Assembly: GCA_017553625.1 (NCBI GenBank)
Contig: JAFZKP010000026.1
Span: forward strand, 1 to 38,247
Direction: 5' to 3'
From: Bacteroidales bacterium
GTDB taxonomy: Bacteria; Bacteroidota; Bacteroidia; Bacteroidales; F082
Length of the DNA: 38,247 nucleotides
The position numbers were made by a program, and so were the translations under genes. Position 1 is the stretch's first letter. Each line of letters starts with the position of its first letter. Below, one piece after another: positions 1 to 6,984 of the stretch. Under the pieces are notes generated by a model. It did no database searches, had not been told where the DNA came from, and saw nothing but the letters and a program-made list of their open reading frames with translations.

Positions 1-26
1 GGAAATGTCTTAATTGGATTCATACG

Positions 27-911
27 TTATTCTTTACTTTCGTTAGGTTGTTCAACAATAGTTTCTGCTGTCTCTGCTTTCGGTTTCCTTGGCGGGAAGT
101 TGACCTCATGGATGCTTCCACGTGGGCAGGCCTCGACGCATTTGCGGCACTGCTTGCACTTCGTGAAGTCGATGTAGGCGAGGTTGCCGCGCATCTCGAT
201 AGCCTCGAACGGGCAGGTCTTGAAGCACTTCTGGCAGCCGATGCAGCTGACACTGCAGTTCTTCATGGCGATAGCGCCCTTCTCGGTGTTGTTGCACGCC
301 ACAAAGACACGGCGGTTGTTCTTGCCTTTGGCGCGAATCTCGATGACGCCGCGCGGACAAGCCTTGGCGCACGCGCCGCAGCCCACGCATTTGTCTTCGT
401 CGACCTCAGGAAGACCGGTCTCTTTGTTGATGTGCAAGGCGTCGAACTGGCATTTCTTCACGCAGTCGCCCAAACCGAGGCAGCCGTTAGGACATCCGTT
501 CTCGCCAGCGTAAAGCGTGTTGGCGAAGCCGCAGATGTCGGCTCCTTCATAATGCACCTTCGACGGCGCATTCTCACAAGTACCGTTGCAACGTACTACA
601 GCAATCATCGGCTCGGCAACGGTAGCGGTTAGTCCAAGCAAACCGGCGACTTTAGACATGTCGGAGCTAGGGCAGTTGAGACCTGAGAGGCTCTTCTTCT
701 CGGCTGCGGCTTTCACACACGCCTCCGCGAAGTTGCGGCAGCCAGCGAAACCGCATCCGCCGCAGTTGGCGCCGGCAAGCACCGATTCCACCTCGTCGAT
801 GAGCGGGTTCTCCTCAACCTTGAACTTCTTCGCGACGAAGAACAGAATCACCGCCGCTACTCCTCCTAAAATTCCCAGTATTACAAGGGACCATAGTAAA
901 ATGTTACTCAT
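27..911 (-). CDS. rnfB: RnfB, electron transport complex ferredoxin subunit
   Basis: RnfB is the iron-sulfur subunit of the Rnf complex, which links ferredoxin and NAD+ redox chemistry to Na+ or H+ movement across the inner membrane. The 294-residue product starts with one membrane helix (about residues 3-25), followed by the Fe-S domain signature NCGGCGFAGC near residue 50 and then several ferredoxin-type cysteine clusters (CVGCGACAKAC, CIGCQKCFKTC, CKQCRKCVEAC, and a partial GDCVKKC). Length and layout fit the Bacteroidota family. I start at the ATG at 911 (MSNILLW); an ATG four codons upstream adds only MFCF. A complete promoter lies immediately upstream at 938-969. rnfC and the other subunits would be expected beyond the left window edge on the same strand. 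The usual upstream neighbour rseC is present but separated by an opposite-strand gene. Confidence 0.95.
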   Translation of the reverse strand: MSNILLWSLVILGILGGVAAVILFFVAKKFKVEENPLIDEVESVLAGANCGGCGFAGCRNFAEACVKAAAEKKSLSGLNCPSSDMSKVAGLLGLTATVAEPMIAVVRCNGTCENAPSKVHYEGADICGFANTLYAGENGCPNGCLGLGDCVKKCQFDALHINKETGLPEVDEDKCVGCGACAKACPRGVIEIRAKGKNNRRVFVACNNTEKGAIAMKNCSVSCIGCQKCFKTCPFEAIEMRGNLAYIDFTKCKQCRKCVEACPRGSIHEVNFPPRKPKAETAETIVEQPNESKE

Positions 912-937
912 AAAACAAAACATATTTTTAGCGGTTG

Positions 938-969
938 CAAAATTAGTATATTTTTATTAAATAAGCAAA
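938..969 (-). promoter_or_regulatory. Bacteroidota-type promoter of rnfB
   Basis: Read on the minus strand there is a TTTG -33 box (complement of 966-969), exactly 20 nt, then TAATTTTG (complement of 938-945), matching the consensus TTTG-N19-21-TAnnTTTG. The expected transcription start is near 930, giving a leader of about 20 nt before the ATG at 911. This makes rnfB independent of rseC transcription. Confidence 0.75.
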
Positions 970-1044
970 GAAAAAATCATATTAAAATTGTTTTTGTTTT
1001 TTGAAACTTTTTTAAACTTTTGTGAGGTTGAAAATATTTTTTTA

Positions 1045-1052
1045 TATCTTTG
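1045..1052 (+). promoter_or_regulatory. -7 element upstream of the 1073 gene
   Basis: TATCTTTG matches the Bacteroidota -7 consensus TAnnTTTG. A TTTG at 1019-1022 is a possible -33 box, with a spacing of 22 nt, slightly long. The start codon at 1073 follows within about 20 nt. Confidence 0.55.
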
Positions 1053-1072
1053 TCGTTTCAAATCATCGAAAT

Positions 1073-2917
1073 ATGAAAAAACTTTTGCTTCTTTCGATAG
1101 GCCTTTCGTTGTCACTTCTCTGCTTCTCGCAGAATTTCAAGGAAAACCGTAAAAAAGCCGACAAGATAAAAGCCGATTCCGAATACTATTTCGGCGAAAG
1201 CCGCGAGTGCAAAAACCCTCGAAAGGCTGACGAGGAGGCGTTGCAGGAACTGCTTGACAATATTGCCAGCGACAATTCGCTGCATCCGATTTATTTCAAA
1301 AACTCCAACAGCGAGGATGAACAGCACAAGCGTCTCCTCGGCACATTCAGCGATGTGCTGAAGAAACAGTCGAACGACATCGTTCTCAACGACGCCATCG
1401 GCGCTTCGAAGACGTTGAGATATATTAAGAAAAGCGACTTCGCCACCATTTGCAAGATGAGGGAGACCAAGATAAAGGACTATATCAGGGAGGCGTCGGG
1501 CTCTGAAGAGCTTTACCGCGTGGGCGACGCTTTGCGTTATTATTACTGGGCTCTCATGCTGTGTCACTCTCATCCCGACGGCAACTCGTTGAAATACAAA
1601 GACGACAGCGGCATCGAAGTCAACTGCTACAGATGGTTGATTCGGAGCATCGAGAACCTTCTCAACGACATTGTCTTTATCCCAGTTAAACAGGACAAGG
1701 CTGGTCCGAATGAGTATATTTTCAAAGTGTGCTGCAACGGCACCAATATCGACGGGCTCAACTATTCATACAACAACGGCAACGGCACGGCACAAGGCAC
1801 TGTCAACAATGGCGTGAGCAATATAAAACTCGTGCATTCCGACATGCGTAGCGTCAATATAGTTATAGAACTTGAAAACACTGATGCAGTCAAGTATTTC
1901 GACCCGGAAGTATATTCCATCATCAATGCCCTTGACGAACAAATTGATTTCCCTGGCGCAAAGAAAAGCGTTTCTATTGATAAGGTTAAGAAAATCAATA
2001 AGATTGAAGAAGTGAAATCGTATCCTGACAAGGAGATAGCGATTACGATGGAGAAGTCGGCGGAGTTTGAAAATGAAGTGAAAGTGACTGATTCATCGTC
2101 GGATTATCTTAAAATAATGGAGAAAATTGAGAAGGCGATATCGAAAAAAGACCTTGCCAGCGTAGAGAAAAACTTCACTCATGAGGGCTATGAGATGCTG
2201 ATGGACCTTTTCAGCTATGGCAACGGCAAAATCATCGGAAGACCGACGTACAAGCTTCTTGATTTCGGCGACGAGGTGTTGTGTCGCTCGATTCCGATGC
2301 AGTTCGATTTCAAAAATCATGTTAGTTTCATCCGCGACATAGTGTTCCGCTTCGACAGAAACACCCAAAAAGTCAAGTCGATAGCGTTCCGCCTAACGGA
2401 TATCACTGAAAGCCAGATATTTGCAAAAGACAGATGGTCGGATGAGGCGCGTCTCACGCTTGTGAATTTCATCGAGGATTATCAGACAGCCTACGCTTTG
2501 AAACGCAGTGACTACCTCAACCAGATTTATTCCGAGAGCGCTTTGATTATTGTTGGTTCGGTTCTTAAAGAGACAAAGAAAACAGATGATATTCAGTTGA
2601 ATGAGAAGGTGAGAATCAAATACGACACTTTATCGAAAAACCAGTATATGAAACGTCTCAACAGGGTCTTTGCCAACAACGAGTTTATCAACATACGCTT
2701 CACAAACACCTCGTTCAATACTGTCAACAACATCAACAATGTGATAGGAGTGCAGTTGAAACAGGAGTATTTTTCAAGCACTTATGGCGATGTGGGTTAT
2801 CTTTTCCTGCTTGTTGACCTGCGTCATGAAAAGCCGATAATTCATGTGAGGACATGGCAGCCGAACGAGACGCCAATTGACGACATTATCAACGATAAGT
2901 CGTTTGTGTTCATGTAG
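1073..2917 (+). CDS. Secreted protein with LPP20-like N-terminus, function unknown
   Basis: A 614-residue exported protein. The start at 1073 gives a clean signal peptide (MKKLLLLSIGLSLSLLCFSQ) and places a -7 element just upstream; an in-frame start at 1022 would add residues before the signal peptide and is unlikely. The region after the signal, with KADEEALQELLDNIA at about residues 50-65, resembles the start of LPP20-type proteins common in Bacteroidales, but there is no lipobox cysteine, so I do not call it a lipoprotein. The rest is charged, without recognised catalytic motifs; a mid-part rich in Asn and Gly (about residues 220-250) looks like a beta-rich domain. It ends 5 nt before the convergent rseC stop. 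The gene is transcribed against rnfB and rseC, and lies between them. Role unknown. Confidence 0.85.
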   Translation: MKKLLLLSIGLSLSLLCFSQNFKENRKKADKIKADSEYYFGESRECKNPRKADEEALQELLDNIASDNSLHPIYFKNSNSEDEQHKRLLGTFSDVLKKQSNDIVLNDAIGASKTLRYIKKSDFATICKMRETKIKDYIREASGSEELYRVGDALRYYYWALMLCHSHPDGNSLKYKDDSGIEVNCYRWLIRSIENLLNDIVFIPVKQDKAGPNEYIFKVCCNGTNIDGLNYSYNNGNGTAQGTVNNGVSNIKLVHSDMRSVNIVIELENTDAVKYFDPEVYSIINALDEQIDFPGAKKSVSIDKVKKINKIEEVKSYPDKEIAITMEKSAEFENEVKVTDSSSDYLKIMEKIEKAISKKDLASVEKNFTHEGYEMLMDLFSYGNGKIIGRPTYKLLDFGDEVLCRSIPMQFDFKNHVSFIRDIVFRFDRNTQKVKSIAFRLTDITESQIFAKDRWSDEARLTLVNFIEDYQTAYALKRSDYLNQIYSESALIIVGSVLKETKKTDDIQLNEKVRIKYDTLSKNQYMKRLNRVFANNEFINIRFTNTSFNTVNNINNVIGVQLKQEYFSSTYGDVGYLFLLVDLRHEKPIIHVRTWQPNETPIDDIINDKSFVFM

Positions 2918-2922
2918 TTGCG

Positions 2923-3333
2923 TTATCGTATCTCGTAGGTGAATTCGTTTCTGAGTTTGTCTCTGAAAAAATAATAAAGCACGAAGTAATACACAGCCAT
3001 CGCTCCGATTCCGGCGAGGGCGGCGAGCCATTCTTTTATAAAGCTGCTCAAGACCACCGTCAACGAGATGATGATGAGCGTCGGGATGAAATAGGCTATC
3101 AAGGCGGCTTTGTTGCCTTGTCTGGTACTCATGATGATGCTAACCGGCTGACCTACAATGAATTCCCTGTCGGCGGGCTTCGGCACTGTCAGGCGTTTCT
3201 CTTTCATCTCCGACATCCCGCATGCCGACTTTATGTTGCACGCGCCGCATGAACTTGCGCTAAGTATCTCTATTTCAAGGTCTTGTTCACCGATTCCAAC
3301 CACGACACCAGGATGTGAAACTTGCTCTTCCAT
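2923..3333 (-). CDS. rseC: RseC/SoxR-reducing-system family protein
   Basis: A 136-residue inner-membrane protein of the RseC/MucC family. It has an N-terminal soluble part with a cysteine cluster (CGACNIKSACG, about residues 29-39), followed by two hydrophobic helices (about 80-97 and 102-122) and a short charged tail. In E. coli relatives the family acts near the SoxR-reducing (Rsx/Rnf) complex; in Bacteroidales the gene usually directly precedes rnfB in one transcription unit. Here rnfB lies downstream on the same strand, but a 1.8-kb gene on the opposite strand intervenes. The cysteine cluster suggests metal or redox binding, which is an inference. The promoter region is shared with the divergent yihY-like gene. 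Confidence 0.9.
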   Translation of the reverse strand: MEEQVSHPGVVVGIGEQDLEIEILSASSCGACNIKSACGMSEMKEKRLTVPKPADREFIVGQPVSIIMSTRQGNKAALIAYFIPTLIIISLTVVLSSFIKEWLAALAGIGAMAVYYFVLYYFFRDKLRNEFTYEIR

Positions 3334-3343
3334 ATTTTATTTT

Positions 3344-3375
3344 TTTGCAAAAATAGTAAAATTTTTATAATTTTG
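3344..3375 (+). promoter_or_regulatory. Promoter of the yihY-like gene, overlapping an rseC -7 box
   Basis: TTTG at 3344-3347, 20 nt, then TAATTTTG at 3368-3375 is a full Bacteroidota promoter directed right. On the minus strand the complement of 3348-3355 reads TATTTTTG, a -7 box facing rseC, so the two divergent promoters overlap physically. Both leaders would be short (about 10 nt). Confidence 0.65.
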
Positions 3376-3392
3376 CGCTTTAATATTTTGTC

Positions 3393-4325
3393 ATGAAAAT
3401 TAATGTAGAAAAATACAAGAATAAAGCTATCGCACTGAAAGACAAGGTGATAGGATGGATGAAAGGCATCACTTTGCCTGGTTTTCGCGGCAAGCCTTTT
3501 TACGACGTGCTCGTTTATTTCGTCGACGGCTTTACTAAAGGTTACCTCACCGACCGTGGCGCAGCTGTGGCTTTCAACGTGTTTCTTGCGATTTTCCCTG
3601 CCGTGATGGTGCTTTTCACATTCATACCTTATCTTCCTCTTGAAGGCGTTAAGGAAATGATAGTTGAGTTTATTGAAAATGTGATGCCGCAAAACATTGT
3701 CGGAAGGGTGGTCGGCACCATCGACGAGATAATGTCACGACAGCATAACACGTTGATGTCCATTGGTATTATCATGGCGTTTTACTTCAGCTCGGGCGCT
3801 ATCCGCGCGTTCTTCCGCGGCTTCGACATGGGTGTGAACCATATCGGTAAAATGTCGTTTTTCAGGATGTATCTCGGCGGTCTGCTCGCAACATTGATTC
3901 TCGGCACGCTTCTCATCACTTCAATAGCGCTAATCATTATCGGAAACAATTATTTGCCATTGTTTTTCAATAAGATACATTTCTACAACGGATTTGTCAT
4001 TGCCTTGATAGATGTCGGCCGATGGCTTCTCACGGTTTTTGTGCTGCTTGTCGCTATATCGGTGCTTTATTATTTCGGAAACCCTCACAAAGACAGGAAG
4101 TTCCATTTGTTTACGCCTGGAACGATAATGTTTACGCTACTTTTTATTGTCGGCACCGTGGGGTTTAATTATTACATCATCAATTTCTCGAAATACAACG
4201 CGCTTTACGGTTCCATCGGCGGTCTCATCATCTTCATGATGTGGATGTACGTGAACTGCATAATAGTTTTGATTGGCTACGAACTTGATGCCTCGATTTT
4301 CCTTGCCGAAAAGAAGGCACATTAG
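3393..4325 (+). CDS. YihY/BrkB family inner-membrane protein
   Basis: A 310-residue polytopic membrane protein of the YihY (formerly ribonuclease BN/BrkB) family. The soluble N-terminus contains the family-like block DRGAAVAFNVFLAIFPAVMVLF near residues 50-70, followed by about six hydrophobic helices; the end contains GSIGGLIIFMMWMYVNCIIVLIGYELDA, the conserved last two helices of the family. Molecular function is not established; the old tRNA-processing annotation was a misassignment. It stands alone with its own promoter and is followed by a short intergenic region before gpsA. Confidence 0.92.
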   Translation: MKINVEKYKNKAIALKDKVIGWMKGITLPGFRGKPFYDVLVYFVDGFTKGYLTDRGAAVAFNVFLAIFPAVMVLFTFIPYLPLEGVKEMIVEFIENVMPQNIVGRVVGTIDEIMSRQHNTLMSIGIIMAFYFSSGAIRAFFRGFDMGVNHIGKMSFFRMYLGGLLATLILGTLLITSIALIIIGNNYLPLFFNKIHFYNGFVIALIDVGRWLLTVFVLLVAISVLYYFGNPHKDRKFHLFTPGTIMFTLLFIVGTVGFNYYIINFSKYNALYGSIGGLIIFMMWMYVNCIIVLIGYELDASIFLAEKKAH

Positions 4326-4330
4326 CAGTC

Positions 4331-4370
4331 ACATTTTGCGAAGCAGCAAATTGGAGCGAAGCGACCACAT
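4331..4370. repeat. Short intergenic repeat-like sequence
   Basis: The spacer between the yihY-like gene and gpsA holds GCGAAGC twice, 20 nt apart, in a patch that is GC-richer than the surrounding spacer. It looks like a small dispersed repeat, but no second full copy is seen in this window. Confidence 0.3.
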
Positions 4371-4397
4371 TATTTTTTATGAAATAAAAAAAATATG

Positions 4398-4405
4398 TAT
4401 TTTTG
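4398..4405 (+). promoter_or_regulatory. -7 element upstream of gpsA
   Basis: TATTTTTG matches TAnnTTTG and lies 15 nt before the gpsA start. No TTTG box is found at the matching -33 position, so this is a partial promoter match. Confidence 0.5.
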
Positions 4406-4420
4406 CAAAAATTTTATAAA

Positions 4421-5395
4421 ATGCGAAAAATTGTTTTTATCGGAAGCGGTGCCATCGCAACGGCTATAGGAGACGTGCTGGCGGCGAAGAATAAAGATGA
4501 GATTTATCTCCTTTCCATTGAGAATCAAGTGATTGAGATGGTGAACAAGCTCCATGTCAACACAACATATTTCCCGAAATGCAAGCTGAGCGAAAACCTG
4601 CATGCCACTGATGACAAGAACGTTCTTCTTGAAGCCAACGTCATTTTCCTTGCCATCCCGTCGACGGCGGTGGTCGGTTATCTGAAGGAAAACAAGGATT
4701 ATATCAACCCGACTGCTCTTCTGGTGAATCTCGCCAAAGGATTCGGAAGCGGGGAGGAAATCATTCCTGACAGCATAAAGTCGTTCATTTTCAATCCGTT
4801 TATGACGCTGAAGGGTCCTTCTTTCGCTCGTGAAATCATAAACCGCCAGGACACTGGTCTCACGGCGGCGACAACCGACGAAAGCTTGTACAAAATCATC
4901 ACCGACGTGTTTGACGACACGCCTATCCGCACCGATTTCACCAATGACGTCACAGGTGTGGAATATGCTTCGATTTTGAAGAACATCTACGCAATCGTCA
5001 TCGGTATCGTCGATGCCAACTTTGACTCGGCGAACCTGCGTTCGATATTTATCACCATGGCACTCAATGAGATGCGTCGGCTGATTATCACTTTTGGAGG
5101 CGAAAACAGCACCATGTACAAGTATTGCGGCTTCGGCGATTTCTCGCTCACGTCACTTAACGATATGAGCCGCAACCGCACTCTCGGACTGCTTATCGGG
5201 AAAGGATTCTTCAACAATAGCCTGTCTGACAACGTCGTTCTTGAAGGCCGTATCGCAGTGGATATTTTTTATAATAAACTCATTGATAATAATATTGATA
5301 CAAATGATTATCCGTTGATGAGCGAGCTTTATCACATGCTCAACGATCGGAACTATCCTACACGTAACTTCATCAAAAACATCTTGAAAAGCTGA
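4421..5395 (+). CDS. gpsA: NAD(P)H-dependent glycerol-3-phosphate dehydrogenase
   Basis: This cytosolic enzyme reduces dihydroxyacetone phosphate to sn-glycerol 3-phosphate for phospholipid synthesis. The 324-residue protein opens with a Rossmann nucleotide-binding loop (GSGAIATAIGD, residues 7-17), has the VNLAKGF and LKGPSFAREI segments typical of GpsA, and contains the catalytic-lysine segment YASILKNIYAI. The signature LRSIFITMALNEMRRLI followed by GFGDFSLTSLNDMSRNR closes the C-terminal domain. The last glycine of the usual GxGxxG is alanine. The start at 4421 (MRKIVFIG) is preferred over one six codons upstream because the Rossmann strand begins there. Its stop codon overlaps the next start by one base (TGATG), suggesting translational coupling with the flippase gene. 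Confidence 0.93.
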   Translation: MRKIVFIGSGAIATAIGDVLAAKNKDEIYLLSIENQVIEMVNKLHVNTTYFPKCKLSENLHATDDKNVLLEANVIFLAIPSTAVVGYLKENKDYINPTALLVNLAKGFGSGEEIIPDSIKSFIFNPFMTLKGPSFAREIINRQDTGLTAATTDESLYKIITDVFDDTPIRTDFTNDVTGVEYASILKNIYAIVIGIVDANFDSANLRSIFITMALNEMRRLIITFGGENSTMYKYCGFGDFSLTSLNDMSRNRTLGLLIGKGFFNNSLSDNVVLEGRIAVDIFYNKLIDNNIDTNDYPLMSELYHMLNDRNYPTRNFIKNILKS

Positions 5396-6906
5396 TGGGA
5401 ATTGTTGTTAGGCAGAGCATCAAAGGCACGATAATGAACTACATCGGCGTTGCTGTCGGGTTCATCACGACCTTTTTTGTCATGACAAAATATCTCACGC
5501 AGGAGGAGATAGGTCTTACCCGCGTCATGGCAGATGCCGCCCTGTTGCTGTCGGGGCTCGCCGCTCTTGGCACCAACACCTCGGCGATGCGCTACTACCC
5601 GTATTTCAAGGACAAAGAGAGCCGCGACCACGGTTTCTTCGGCTGGACGATAATCGTTCCGGCAATCGGTTTTGTGATTTTTACGATACTGTTTTTTGTG
5701 TTTAAAGACTTTGTAATCAACAAGTTCGCTGACGAGTCTCCGTTGTTTGTCGATTACATGTACCTTGTCATCCCGATGGCGTTTTTCATGATGTACATGA
5801 CCGTTTTCGAGACCAACGCCAACCTGTTGATGCGCATCGTCGTTCCGAAGTTTGTGCGAGAAGTCGGCGTGCGTCTTTTCACTCTCGGTGATTACGTTTT
5901 GTACATTACCGGCGTCATCAGCCTTGACGGGATGGTAATAGGGTTGTGTTTGGCGTATCTCGCAGCTACTCTGTTGAATATCATTTACTTGCTGAGCCTT
6001 TCGAAAATCAGTTTCAAGATAGAACCTGGTCATGTCTCGAAGTGGTTGCGCAAGGATTTCATGTTTTACACTTTGTTTTTGACTGTCGCGGCTGTCGTAG
6101 GCAACATTATCCCGAGCCTTAACACGTTTTTCATTTCGGCGAAAATGGGGCTCGCCGTGACAGGTATCTACACTATCGCCTCGTATATGGCGAATCTTGT
6201 CGAGATGCCGTATCGTTCGGTGGCTGCGATTTCGCGCCCGATAATCTCGCAGGCGATGAAAGACAATGATTCTCAGCGTGCTGCGGAGATGTGCAAGAGT
6301 GTTTCCTTGCACCAGTTGATAGCAGGGTCGTTCGTGTTTTTCATAATCTGGATTAACATCGACCTGTTTTTCGAGTTGTTGCCGAATGGTGACAAATACA
6401 TTGACGGCAAATGGGTGTTTTTCCTTCTCGGACTTGCGAAACTTGTGAATTCGTCACTGAACATAGGCGTTACGGTGCTCAGTTATTCGAAATGGTATTA
6501 CCTTCAGCTTATCTTCACAGCGATACTTACGGCGTGTGCCATTATTCTGAATAACAAGTTGATACCAATTTTGGGAATGACAGGAGCGGCGTGGTCGTCA
6601 ATTATTTCGTTCTCGATTTATTATCTTTTACTTCTTTCGCTGATAATCTGGAAAACGAAAATCTCGCCATTCTCATGGAAGGAGCTTGTGGTTATTGCTG
6701 TGGTAGTACTGTTGTTTGTAATAAATTGGTTATCTGTAGAATATATATCAAAATCTATAATTAACTTTAATGATGTTGGAATGGTTTGGAAGCTGGTTGA
6801 AGCGGTGTTGAGAACAGGAATTATCGTTGTTATAGGGTTGGCGATAATATATTTTACTAAGATTTCGAAAGAGATAAATGAGATTATAAATAAGTTAGTC
6901 AGTTAA
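5395..6906 (+). CDS. Polysaccharide/lipid-linked oligosaccharide flippase (Wzx-like)
   Basis: A 503-residue integral membrane protein with about 12-14 hydrophobic helices and few charged loops, starting with the short amphipathic segment GIVVRQSIKGTIMNYIGVAVGF typical of Wzx/RfbX-type exporters in the MATE/MOP superfamily. Such proteins move undecaprenyl-linked sugars across the inner membrane for surface polysaccharide or glycoprotein assembly. The start codon overlaps the gpsA stop. The last codons (Leu-Val-Ser-stop) lie inside repeat R1, so the repeat supplies the stop codon. The glycosyltransferase and methyltransferase genes 3-5 kb downstream are possible pathway partners, but no complete polysaccharide locus is visible. 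Confidence 0.85.
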   Translation: MGIVVRQSIKGTIMNYIGVAVGFITTFFVMTKYLTQEEIGLTRVMADAALLLSGLAALGTNTSAMRYYPYFKDKESRDHGFFGWTIIVPAIGFVIFTILFFVFKDFVINKFADESPLFVDYMYLVIPMAFFMMYMTVFETNANLLMRIVVPKFVREVGVRLFTLGDYVLYITGVISLDGMVIGLCLAYLAATLLNIIYLLSLSKISFKIEPGHVSKWLRKDFMFYTLFLTVAAVVGNIIPSLNTFFISAKMGLAVTGIYTIASYMANLVEMPYRSVAAISRPIISQAMKDNDSQRAAEMCKSVSLHQLIAGSFVFFIIWINIDLFFELLPNGDKYIDGKWVFFLLGLAKLVNSSLNIGVTVLSYSKWYYLQLIFTAILTACAIILNNKLIPILGMTGAAWSSIISFSIYYLLLLSLIIWKTKISPFSWKELVVIAVVVLLFVINWLSVEYISKSIINFNDVGMVWKLVEAVLRTGIIVVIGLAIIYFTKISKEINEIINKLVS

Positions 6907-6984
6907 TCAGTTAGCCAGTTAATCAGTTGAAATAATCGACTGAATAACTGAACAACTGAATAACTGAACAACTGAATAACTGAT
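6894..6984. repeat. R1: octamer inverted-repeat element
   Basis: The left arm (6894-6930) is made of 8-nt units of the form CAGTTARY; the right arm (6939-6984) is made of units ACTGAAYA, so the arms are imperfect reverse complements around a short loop and could form a long hairpin. R1 begins inside the 3' end of the flippase gene, provides its TAA stop (6904-6906), and ends directly at the ATG of the TonB receptor gene (6985). Stop codons occur in every frame of both arms. Confidence 0.85.

Noticed and set aside
5353-6312. Long minus-strand open frame (319 codons) opposite the flippase gene
   Set aside because: It is the antisense shadow of a clear membrane-transporter gene; the translation is rich in His and Arg with no family pattern.
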